Source: a virus. Taken from it: a stretch of DNA of 44,423 bases. The stretch spans positions 1-44,423 of the IMG/VR virus record IMGVR_UViG_3300027736_000080. One strand, written 5' to 3'. Positions 32,108-38,828 of this stretch are shown here, piece after piece; position 1 is the first letter of the stretch, and each line of letters begins with the position of its first letter. The notes under the pieces are model-generated. The model did not search any database. It saw only the letters and a program-made list of their open reading frames with translations, and had not been told where the DNA came from. A program made the position numbers and the translations under genes.

Positions 32108-32120
32108 TTTTTGCCAATTG

Positions 32121-32128
32121 TATAAATA
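32121..32128 (+). promoter_or_regulatory. Perfect T4 late promoter TATAAATA
   Basis: Exact match to the T4 late consensus, 40 bases before the ATG at 32169, with the ribosome site AAGGA in the leader. The best late promoter in the window. Confidence 0.85.
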
Positions 32129-32168
32129 AAAGTAGGGCAACAACCCACTAACTTAAAGGAAATTTATC

Positions 32169-32576
32169 ATGGCAGTATTTACAAAAGTAAACGGAACTAC
32201 ACAACCAGTATTTGCACTGGACGTGGCAAACGGTTCCATCGCAGGAACAGCCAACGTAGCTGCTCAAGGTCCAGTTCAGATCCAAGGTCCTAAACTAGAC
32301 TTCTTCACATTGACAGCCAACGCTGCTTTGACCAATGCCGGTAACGTCAATGGTTATTTGAACAATGTGTTGCAATCTATTCAACAAACTGGTACCATTG
32401 CAATTTATCAAGCTGGCGCTACAGCTGGTACAATCAGCTTGGCAATCTATCCAAATGGTGCTTACACCACAGCTACCCTGGTTGCTGCTGCTCAAGTGGC
32501 TAACGCAACTGGTGGCTTGAACATTGGTATCCCAACTGGCAACGTGAGCAACACAGCCAGCTTCACTAGCCTGTAA
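32169..32576 (+). CDS. Small abundant-type virion protein
   Basis: This 135-residue protein of low complexity is rich in Ala, Asn, Thr, Gly and Val, with alternating beta-like segments (GPVQIQGPKLDFFTL, TGTIAIYQAGATAGTISLAI). It has a perfect late promoter, a strong ribosome site and its own terminator, the arrangement of a highly expressed capsid decoration or tail component. Codon use is regular, with many GCT and AAC codons. Similar short proteins are known as virion proteins of unknown position in aquatic T4-like phages. Exact virion location is not inferable. Confidence 0.75.
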   Translation: MAVFTKVNGTTQPVFALDVANGSIAGTANVAAQGPVQIQGPKLDFFTLTANAALTNAGNVNGYLNNVLQSIQQTGTIAIYQAGATAGTISLAIYPNGAYTTATLVAAAQVANATGGLNIGIPTGNVSNTASFTSL

Positions 32577-32596
32577 TCCAGGTCAGCGATAGCCGC

Positions 32597-32630
32597 AACC
32601 CCGGAGGTAAAAAATCCGGGGTTTCTTTTT
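32597..32630 (+). terminator. Rho-independent terminator
   Basis: A 9-bp stem AACCCCGGA / TCCGGGGTT with a 9-base loop is followed by TCTTTTT. It isolates the short, highly expressed transcript of the 32169 gene. Confidence 0.93.
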
Positions 32631-32633
32631 GGC

Positions 32634-32641
32634 CTTAAATA
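32634..32641 (+). promoter_or_regulatory. Late-type octamer CTTAAATA
   Basis: The octamer ends 8 bases before the ATG at 32650, so a transcript would have at most about 3 bases of leader. Confidence 0.5.
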
Positions 32642-32649
32642 TCTATCTA

Positions 32650-33090
32650 ATGAGAATACAATGTCGCACACTTTTTGATTGCAGTTATACAGGTACCACT
32701 GGCCATTTTAGACCAGGTGAAATCCCGTTTGAAGACCGCATAGGGCAAAAAATAACCAATCAGTCAGAATGGCATCACAGCCGTAATCAACAACGCAACT
32801 GGGAAACACTATTACAGATCATTGGACTGCGTACACAACCACTGGATATTACCACACCTGTGTATCGCACCGGTGCGTGGGAATTTGAATTCCGTGTGGA
32901 ATCACCTTCTGTGTATGCAATAGATGGTCACTCAGATCCGCTGGCAGGGCTGGTACAAGGCTGTGAAGATGTGCCCATGATGATAAATTTAACTGAACAA
33001 CCTGAACTAAAATCTACCATTACCACAGTGGGTTCAGATCAGAATATTTGGTTTCTACCACTAAATACATCATTGGAGTCATCATGGTAG
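32650..33090 (+). CDS. Unknown late protein
   Basis: This 146-residue protein starts at the ATG at 32650. An in-frame TTG at 32629 lies in the terminator tail and would add seven residues, so it is rejected. Segments include DCSYTGTTGHFRPGEIPFED, EWHHSRNQQRNWETLLQIIG and EFEFRVESPSVYAI. I recall a similar family in aquatic T4-like phages with unknown function. Late promoter-type octamer directly upstream. It overlaps the next gene by seven bases. Confidence 0.7.
   Translation: MRIQCRTLFDCSYTGTTGHFRPGEIPFEDRIGQKITNQSEWHHSRNQQRNWETLLQIIGLRTQPLDITTPVYRTGAWEFEFRVESPSVYAIDGHSDPLAGLVQGCEDVPMMINLTEQPELKSTITTVGSDQNIWFLPLNTSLESSW
33060..33067 (+). promoter_or_regulatory. Late-type octamer ACTAAATA
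   Basis: The octamer lies within the 3' end of the preceding gene, 16 bases before the ATG at 33084. The leader holds the ribosome site GGAG. Confidence 0.55.
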
Positions 33091-33350
33091 ATACAACTGA
33101 CATTGAAAAGAAAAGCCTTGAGGCCCACGTAGAGCTGTGTGCAGAACGCTATAGATTGCTGGAGACCAAGTTGGACACCTTGGAAGAACGTCTGGTAGGC
33201 TTGCACAAGGTCATGGGCGATCTCAGAACCATGATGGAAACCATGACAACCAAACGCAACGATCAAATTGTCAATTGGGGCATAGGTATAATTGGTGTGC
33301 TGGTGGCCACTGTGGGCTGGTTGGCTGCACAATACTTTAAAACTCTATGA
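33084..33350 (+). CDS. Coiled-coil membrane protein, XhlA-like
   Basis: This 88-residue protein starts at the ATG at 33084; a longer reading frame begins at 33048 but without a ribosome site. Residues 1-60 form a charged helix or coiled coil (CAERYRLLETKLDTLEERL). Residues about 64-84 (IVNWGIGIIGVLVATVGWLAA) form one membrane helix near the C-terminus. This layout matches the XhlA family and related phage proteins linked to lysis or membrane attachment. Holin function cannot be claimed. The stop overlaps the next start (ATGA). Confidence 0.75.
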   Translation: MVDTTDIEKKSLEAHVELCAERYRLLETKLDTLEERLVGLHKVMGDLRTMMETMTTKRNDQIVNWGIGIIGVLVATVGWLAAQYFKTL

Positions 33351-33826
33351 TGAACGAAAAAAAGTTTGAACTTTTGCTAACAAAAGAATTGAAAAAAAGT
33401 TCCGCCAACACCATTTTGAGTGACGACAACGGTGCCAACTACTTTGTGTTTGGCAAGTACGATATAACTCAAACCGCCGACGGATTCCTGGTCAGTGACT
33501 GGCACAGCCCAATACATTGTTTTTCCACCAAACGCATTGCACTCAGCTGGTGTGTGGCAGATAAATTTCAACGATACAACTTGTCCAACAACATAATGAT
33601 ACTGGATCGCAGGCAACAGGTGCTCAAAACAGACATCTTTTGCAGCCGAAAAACAGCCGAAGTCAGCGGCCATGAATCGTTTTACGAAATAGTAAATACT
33701 AAGATGCAACCCAAGATAGATATGCTTGCATCAGTGACCACCGAATTGGAAAAATGTATAAATTCGGCTAAATATCTACAGATTAGAGGATTCCATAATG
33801 AAACTGCAAGAACTATCGGCTCCTAA
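33347..33826 (+). CDS. Unknown late protein
   Basis: This 159-residue protein begins at the ATG overlapping the preceding stop. Segments such as FELLLTKELKKSSANTILSD, YFVFGKYDITQTADGFLVSD and TKRIALSWCVADKFQRYNLS read as a mixed alpha/beta domain, followed by a C-terminal helix (MLASVTTELEKCINSAKYLQ). It overlaps the following gene by 29 bases. Similar proteins appear in aquatic T4-like phages without known function. No motif supports a specific role. Confidence 0.7.
   Translation: MMNEKKFELLLTKELKKSSANTILSDDNGANYFVFGKYDITQTADGFLVSDWHSPIHCFSTKRIALSWCVADKFQRYNLSNNIMILDRRQQVLKTDIFCSRKTAEVSGHESFYEIVNTKMQPKIDMLASVTTELEKCINSAKYLQIRGFHNETARTIGS
33767..33774 (+). promoter_or_regulatory. Late-type octamer GCTAAATA
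   Basis: The octamer ends 23 bases before the ATG at 33798, with the ribosome site AGAGGA in the leader. Confidence 0.6.
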
Positions 33827-34754
33827 GCCATCAAAACAAATCGCCAAAGTATTCGAAAGTTATTTTGGCTCACGCATCAAATTTGACCGTTTAGACGCAC
33901 GCCAAACCCGAGTGATGTTGAACAAAGTACGTGGCGTGTTGGGCGAACATCGTAGCACCACTGCACGTCATACCAGTGAACAAAATCCACACTATTTGAA
34001 ACTGGTCATGATGGAACAAGCCCTGGCCAGCCGCCTGCGCGAAGAAGTTGTTCCCGGTGGCGGCGGCGGAGCACCCAATAATGGACCAGGTACCACCGGT
34101 GCTGCTCCTGGACAAACTATCCAACAAGCACCACAACCAGGACAAACACCGACAGCGCCGACAGCAACTGCTCAAGATCCTAAACTAACTGCTGCATTGG
34201 AAAAACAAAAATCTAATCAGACGCTGACAAACGCTGAGAAAGCACTAATAGCTGGTGCTGCAATGGCCATGGCCGAAAGTCGTTTGCGTAGAGAGTATCG
34301 CATATTGAAAGAATCTGAGATTCAACAGGCTCAAGTAGTATTGGCTGCACAAGACCTAGTGGACAAGATGCAAGACATGGTAGAAGAAGTCAGTGAATTG
34401 CAATTCAAAGACTTGCCTGCCTTGGTTGAAAGCATCAAGAATCAAGTTGGCGTGGACCAAGCCATGCAATTCAACACTGACGCCACTGGCGCATTGGCTG
34501 GCTTGCTGCAAAATCTACAAGGCGCCAAACAACAACTGGAAGCCGCGCTGGGTGTAGTAACAGGCACAGGCGGTCCAGACATGAGCGCCATTGCCAATGC
34601 TGGCGCTGCTGCTGGAGACCTAGGAGCTGCTGCTGGTGATATGGGCGCTGCTGCTGGTGACTTAGGATTGGACGCACCACCTCCGGGTGAAGGTGATCTC
34701 GAAGCTGCTGCTGAACCTCCAGCTGGAGCAGCGTTAGGTCGAGCACGTAGATAA
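33798..34754 (+). CDS. Probable virion or prohead-core protein
   Basis: This 318-residue protein has an N-terminal helical part (about 1-80), a Gly/Pro/Gln/Thr linker (84-125), a long helical region (EIQQAQVVLAAQDLVDKMQD, KDLPALVESIKN) and a C-terminal repeat GAAAGD with Pro/Ala/Glu tail. This layout of coiled coil plus flexible linkers fits scaffold or core proteins of T4-like phages, although no single T4 homologue is recognised. A late-type octamer and ribosome site precede it. It shares one base with the next gene. Confidence 0.65.
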   Translation: MKLQELSAPKPSKQIAKVFESYFGSRIKFDRLDARQTRVMLNKVRGVLGEHRSTTARHTSEQNPHYLKLVMMEQALASRLREEVVPGGGGGAPNNGPGTTGAAPGQTIQQAPQPGQTPTAPTATAQDPKLTAALEKQKSNQTLTNAEKALIAGAAMAMAESRLRREYRILKESEIQQAQVVLAAQDLVDKMQDMVEEVSELQFKDLPALVESIKNQVGVDQAMQFNTDATGALAGLLQNLQGAKQQLEAALGVVTGTGGPDMSAIANAGAAAGDLGAAAGDMGAAAGDLGLDAPPPGEGDLEAAAEPPAGAALGRARR

Positions 34755-35110
34755 TGCGTATATTTGAAGTTGACGACTCTGCATCGGCAACTCCAAGTCC
34801 AAATCAATTGATGGGACTGGTTTCCTTTTTGGCTGGCCGGTCAAATGACACCAGTGCTCAAAAAGAGATAAGTCAGGATGCATTCGTAAGTTTGGCGCAA
34901 AGTTTGAACATTAATGTGAACAGACAAAATCTTGGTGACTTGATTGCACAACCGCCGCTGAGCAACATGCTAGAACCACTAGATCCCAACTCTGGTGTGA
35001 TCACATTCAAAGGCGGTGAGGAAACTGATCCTGCCATGCCAGTGAATCGCGCACAAGACATAGTGGCAGCAGCGGCCAAATCGGCCATGAACAAAAAACG
35101 CGTCGGTTAG
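34754..35110 (+). CDS. Small unknown late protein
   Basis: This 118-residue protein starts MRIFEVDD. The middle is helical (LMGLVSFLAGRSNDTSAQKE, DAFVSLAQSLNINVNRQNLG), followed by a beta-like GVITFKGGEETDP and a basic helical tail (AAAAKSAMNKKRVG). Similar proteins follow the putative core protein in aquatic T4-like phages as I recall. It is co-translated with its upstream neighbour. No enzyme motif; a virion assembly role is inferred only from position. Confidence 0.7.
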   Translation: MRIFEVDDSASATPSPNQLMGLVSFLAGRSNDTSAQKEISQDAFVSLAQSLNINVNRQNLGDLIAQPPLSNMLEPLDPNSGVITFKGGEETDPAMPVNRAQDIVAAAAKSAMNKKRVG

Positions 35111-35119
35111 TCAGAAGGA

Positions 35120-35148
35120 TTGCTCTTTGTGAGTAAATACCTTATAAT
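35120..35148 (+). promoter_or_regulatory. Early promoter of the iscU-iscA operon
   Basis: TTGCTC (35120-35125), 17-bp spacer, TATAAT (35143-35148), with the ribosome site AAGGA in the leader. The late-type octamer AGTAAATA (35132-35139) lies inside the spacer, so the genes may be transcribed in both phases. Confidence 0.8.
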
Positions 35149-35166
35149 ATAACATAAGGAAACACA

Positions 35167-35553
35167 ATGGCCTACTCAGACAAAGTAATTGATCACTACG
35201 AGCATCCACGCAATGTGGGCAGCTTTGCCAAAGACGATGACAGCGTCGGAACTGGTATGGTGGGCGCACCCGCTTGTGGTGATGTGATGAAATTGCAAAT
35301 AAAGGTAGTAGATGGAATCATCCAAGACGCCAAGTTTAAAACGTATGGTTGCGGCTCAGCGATTGCGTCAAGTTCGCTTGTTACTGAATGGGTCAAAGGA
35401 CGCACACTTGAGCAGGCGGCAGCGATCAAAAATAGCGAAATTGCTTCTGAGCTTGCCCTCCCTCCAGTTAAGATTCATTGTTCAATACTTGCAGAAGATG
35501 CGATCAAAGCGGCAGTAGCAGATTATCGTAGTAGGCATGATCTCGTTCACTGA
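35167..35553 (+). CDS. iscU: IscU-type Fe-S cluster scaffold
   Basis: This 128-residue protein contains all key residues of IscU, which holds nascent [2Fe-2S] clusters. Cys37 with Asp39 lies in PACGDVMKLQIK, Cys62 in YGCGSAIASSS, and His104-Cys105 in VKIHCSILAEDA. The LPPVK motif (98-102) is the binding site of the chaperone HscA in bacterial IscU, so host chaperones could act on it. Length is that of bacterial IscU. It has its own early promoter and overlaps iscA by 17 bases. Confidence 0.95.
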   Translation: MAYSDKVIDHYEHPRNVGSFAKDDDSVGTGMVGAPACGDVMKLQIKVVDGIIQDAKFKTYGCGSAIASSSLVTEWVKGRTLEQAAAIKNSEIASELALPPVKIHCSILAEDAIKAAVADYRSRHDLVH

Positions 35554-35863
35554 AACAGCTGATAAAAAAGTCCAACGACTATTGGAGAAACGCGGCGGAA
35601 TTGGTATAAAATTGGGCGTGAAAACCACTGGTTGCTCAGGACTTGCTTATGTGTTAGAATATATAGATGCTTATCCACCAGATCTTGACAGCGTGATCAA
35701 CTATGCACAATCAAAATTTGCTGTGATAGTAGACAAAAAACACGAAGTATACCTTGACGGCATGACTATAGATTATGTACGTCAAGGGCTCAACGAGGGA
35801 TTCGAATTCCGCAATCCCAATGAACGCGATCGCTGTGGTTGCGGAGAAAGTTTTAGAGTTTAA
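35537..35863 (+). CDS. iscA: IscA/HesB-type Fe-S carrier
   Basis: This 108-residue A-type carrier has the three cysteines of the family: Cys33 in TTGCSGLAY, and Cys100 and Cys102 in the C-terminal CGCGESF. The middle region DAYPPDLD contains no cysteine. IscA transfers Fe-S clusters or iron to client proteins. It overlaps iscU, so the two make a minimal scaffold-carrier pair. No desulfurase (IscS), ferredoxin or HscA/HscB is in the window; sulfur must come from the host or elsewhere in the genome. Confidence 0.95.
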   Translation: MISFTETADKKVQRLLEKRGGIGIKLGVKTTGCSGLAYVLEYIDAYPPDLDSVINYAQSKFAVIVDKKHEVYLDGMTIDYVRQGLNEGFEFRNPNERDRCGCGESFRV

Positions 35864-36581
35864 CTTGTACAATCCAAAATTTAACTATCAACCCATACCC
35901 CGAGTCACAATAGAAGGCAAACGATTCTATGCCACACCAGATGGCAACAATCTACCATCTGTAACCACCATCCTTGACAAGACCAAAAGTGAAGCCAGCA
36001 AGGCAGCACTACACAATTGGCGCCGTGCTGTGGGTGCAGAAAAAGCACAGCAAATCACTACAGAAGCTGCCAATCGTGGCACACGTATGCACACGTATCT
36101 TGAAGATTACGTCAAAACAGGTGCCATAAAAGAACGTGGCTCAAATCCATTCAGTTGGTCAAGCCACGAAATGGCCAAGACTGTGATCGCTGAAGGATTG
36201 AAAAATGTGAATGAATTTTGGGGCATTGAAGTTCCGCTGTATTTTCCACAGATTTACGCAGGCACAACTGACGGTGCTGGTATACATCTAAATGAAGAGT
36301 CCATCCTGGATTACAAGCAGACCAACAAGCCTAAAAAGCGTGAATGGATTGACGATTATTTTGTGCAACTATGCGCCTATGCAGAAGCACACAACGAACT
36401 ACATGGTACAAAAATACGCAAGGGCGTAATCTTGATGTGTGTCAAGCCCGATCTTGATGCTGATCATAATCTCGTCAGCCGGCCACAATATCAAGAATTT
36501 GTGTTAGAAGGCGCAGAATACGATCGATACTGTGATCAGTGGTGGCGCAAAGTAGAAGAATACTACACCCGACACATATAG
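35820..36581 (+). CDS. RecB-family PD-(D/E)XK nuclease
   Basis: This protein has 253 residues if begun at ATG 35820, which overlaps iscA; an in-frame TTG at 35865, directly after the iscA stop, is an equally plausible start. RecB-nuclease residues are visible: His91 (GTRMHTYLED), Asp151 (TTDGAGI), Asp164-x-Lys166 (LDYKQT) and a QxxxY motif with Gln183/Tyr187. It resembles the mitochondrial exonuclease MGME1-like group found in T4-like phages. A Cas4-type Fe-S cluster cannot be confirmed: four clustered cysteines are not evident. Likely single-strand DNA end processing in replication. Confidence 0.85.
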   Translation: MNAIAVVAEKVLEFNLYNPKFNYQPIPRVTIEGKRFYATPDGNNLPSVTTILDKTKSEASKAALHNWRRAVGAEKAQQITTEAANRGTRMHTYLEDYVKTGAIKERGSNPFSWSSHEMAKTVIAEGLKNVNEFWGIEVPLYFPQIYAGTTDGAGIHLNEESILDYKQTNKPKKREWIDDYFVQLCAYAEAHNELHGTKIRKGVILMCVKPDLDADHNLVSRPQYQEFVLEGAEYDRYCDQWWRKVEEYYTRHI

Positions 36582-36585
36582 TTGC

Positions 36586-36600
36586 CCCGGCCCTTCCGGG
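36586..36600 (+). other. GC-rich hairpin before the tailspike promoter
   Basis: CCCGG / CCGGG with loop CCCTT, no T run downstream. It may end the nuclease transcript weakly or insulate the following late promoter. Confidence 0.5.
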
Positions 36601-36607
36601 CTAAATA
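36600..36607 (+). promoter_or_regulatory. Late-type octamer GCTAAATA for the tailspike gene
   Basis: The octamer ends 24 bases before the GTG at 36632, with the ribosome site AAGGA in the leader. Confidence 0.6.
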
Positions 36608-36631
36608 TGTGATACCTCAAGGAATCACATC

Positions 36632-38401
36632 GTGGCAATTGTACAAATTTCAAGAATTACCCAACGAAAAGGTCTAACTATAGACCTACCACAACCGCTG
36701 GCCGGTGCAGAATTTGGCTGGGCCACCGATGAACGCCGATTGTTTATTGGAAATGGTACCATTGAAGACGGCGCTCCTGTTGTTGGAAATACCGAAGTAC
36801 TAACAGAATTTTCTGACATACTGGCTTTTACCACAGCCTACACTTATGAAGGTGCCGCTGCTGGATACACAGTACAAACTGGAGTTAGTGCCAGCTCACC
36901 AGTATCGCAGAGCATTCAAGAACGGCTTGACAGCTATGCAGTGGTCACTGATTTTGGCGCCATGGGCGACGGAGTAACTGATGATACCGCTGCTATCAAT
37001 CGTGCGCTTTATCAATTGTATTGCCGTGAATCTAACACAGCCATTCGCCGCAGTTTATTTTTCCCAGCTGGCACATACATTGTGACTGATACCGTTGCCA
37101 TTCCGCCTTATGCATTGTTATATGGTGAAGGGTCAAACTCTAGCATTATTAAATTTTCTGTGCTGCCGTGGACCAGTTCAGTTTCGTACCCTTCGGGAGT
37201 ATTGGTCAGCAACTCGGGTAGTTTTTATCGAGCAAACTTTGATATACCAGTGGGTACCAGTATTGGCAGCACAACCACTGGCGGACAATATTATTGGGGC
37301 GATATCAATACTGGTGCTGCAACAACATTACCTACCTGTGGTGCCAGCACTGCCGACAGTCTGCAACAAACAGGTGTTAGTGTAGGCTCCAATGGTGCTA
37401 CAACACCACAATATATTGCCATACGAGATATGTCGTTTGTTACTGATCAAGCAAATGATCCGTTCCTTTGGCAAAACGCACAACAGTGTTCGGCCACCGG
37501 AGTCACATTTTCAGGTGCAGGAACTACTAGTACTCTGACTGGTACCACTGCCAATACTCATGCAGTAAATTATGCAGGTACTTCTCCAGTTTGTAAAAAT
37601 ATCATTATGGATACTTGCAAATTTACTGGTTGTACATATGGCACAAATACCAGTGCAACTGTTCAAGGTATCACATACAGCAACAGCACATTTGATACAC
37701 TGTATCAAGGATTGTATTTTAGCACCAATGCCACAGGTGTGCGTGTGGTACAAAATACATTTGACAACATCTATGTAGAAGGTGTTGTGTTTAGTGCTTG
37801 CTCGTTGAATGCCAGTGCATACAATACTTTTTACGATGTAGGAAATCATTTTTCAGGTATTGGGTCTCCAGCTAGCAATATAATTTTAATTTCTGGTGAT
37901 AACAACATAAGCGTGGGTGACATGTTCACTCGCACTACTGCTAACAGTACAGTGTATGCTCGTATCGCATTGAGCAATACCAACAGTACTGCCATGAGTA
38001 TGAACAATCGTGGCATCACTTACTATATTAGCAATGCAGCCAGCAACAGTATTGCTAATCAACTGGCACAAGGAACATGGGCTAGAGATAATGGTATCAA
38101 TGATACGTTGACCAACAACAGTTCAGGAACATTGTTCATAGTTGATACCAGTATCATGAAATCATTTTGTGTGGATTATACCATCACAAGAGATATTTTT
38201 GCCAGAAATGGTCGTCTTACTGTGGTTTATGGTTCAGGCGGCGGATTTGGCTACACAGATGATTATATAGAAAATGGCATCACTGGTATAACATTGGCCG
38301 CAGCAGAAGCCTCAGCCGGTGGAAATATTACTCTGAGTTACACTTCAACCAACTCGGGATATGCAGGCAACATCAAATATAGTGTGACACATTTAAATTG
38401 A
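36632..38401 (+). CDS. Tailspike with pectate-lyase-like beta-helix
   Basis: This 589-residue protein starts at GTG with the ribosome site AAGGA about 10 bases upstream. The N-terminal 60 residues (ISRITQRKGLTIDLPQPLAG, RRLFIGNGTIEDGAPVVG) match the attachment domain seen in many phage tail proteins. From about residue 104, VVTDFGAMGDGVTDDTAAIN is the entry block of the pectate-lyase-3 right-handed beta-helix, found in polysaccharide-degrading tailspikes. The remainder is repetitive Asn/Thr/Gly/Ser strands. Likely binds or cleaves a host surface polysaccharide. Active-site residues cannot be identified by eye. Confidence 0.88.
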   Translation: MAIVQISRITQRKGLTIDLPQPLAGAEFGWATDERRLFIGNGTIEDGAPVVGNTEVLTEFSDILAFTTAYTYEGAAAGYTVQTGVSASSPVSQSIQERLDSYAVVTDFGAMGDGVTDDTAAINRALYQLYCRESNTAIRRSLFFPAGTYIVTDTVAIPPYALLYGEGSNSSIIKFSVLPWTSSVSYPSGVLVSNSGSFYRANFDIPVGTSIGSTTTGGQYYWGDINTGAATTLPTCGASTADSLQQTGVSVGSNGATTPQYIAIRDMSFVTDQANDPFLWQNAQQCSATGVTFSGAGTTSTLTGTTANTHAVNYAGTSPVCKNIIMDTCKFTGCTYGTNTSATVQGITYSNSTFDTLYQGLYFSTNATGVRVVQNTFDNIYVEGVVFSACSLNASAYNTFYDVGNHFSGIGSPASNIILISGDNNISVGDMFTRTTANSTVYARIALSNTNSTAMSMNNRGITYYISNAASNSIANQLAQGTWARDNGINDTLTNNSSGTLFIVDTSIMKSFCVDYTITRDIFARNGRLTVVYGSGGGFGYTDDYIENGITGITLAAAEASAGGNITLSYTSTNSGYAGNIKYSVTHLN

Positions 38402-38826
38402 TGTGGTTTTCAAACTTTGCACAGAGGCTTGAAAGCTGGCAAAAACTCAGGCACACTGTTCAATCTTGGCCTGCACTGGCAGCAGCTGAAGCGGTTAACC
38501 AATGGTGGTTTCGCGCGCCCTGGTCAGCATATCATCTGCACTGGGATGATCAACTGAGCTGGCCTGATCCATGGCAATTATTGAGCGATAATATGTATTG
38601 TCCGGTTGCTCGCGGACTAGGAATACTGTATACTATAGCTATGATAGATCACCCAGAATTGCAAGATGCAGTATTGACCGACACAGGAACTGATAATTTA
38701 GTCCTGATTGCCAATGAGAAATATATATTGAATTGGGACCAGTCTCGAGTGTTAAATATTGATCCAGGACCATATCAGGTCCGACACAGCTTGACTCAAC
38801 AACAAGTACAACAACAAACAAGGTAG
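38401..38826 (+). CDS. Conserved small protein of unknown function
   Basis: This 141-residue protein starts at the ATG sharing one base with the tailspike stop. Segments rich in Trp (WWFRAPWSAYHLHWDDQLSW, PDPWQLLSDNMYCPVARGLG) and a C-terminal LVLIANEKYILNWDQSRVLN are distinctive. I recall the same blocks in T4-like cyanophage proteins of unknown function. It lies directly before nrdA, 2 bases between stop and start. No enzyme motif is clear. Confidence 0.75.
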   Translation: MWFSNFAQRLESWQKLRHTVQSWPALAAAEAVNQWWFRAPWSAYHLHWDDQLSWPDPWQLLSDNMYCPVARGLGILYTIAMIDHPELQDAVLTDTGTDNLVLIANEKYILNWDQSRVLNIDPGPYQVRHSLTQQQVQQQTR

Positions 38827-38828
38827 CG

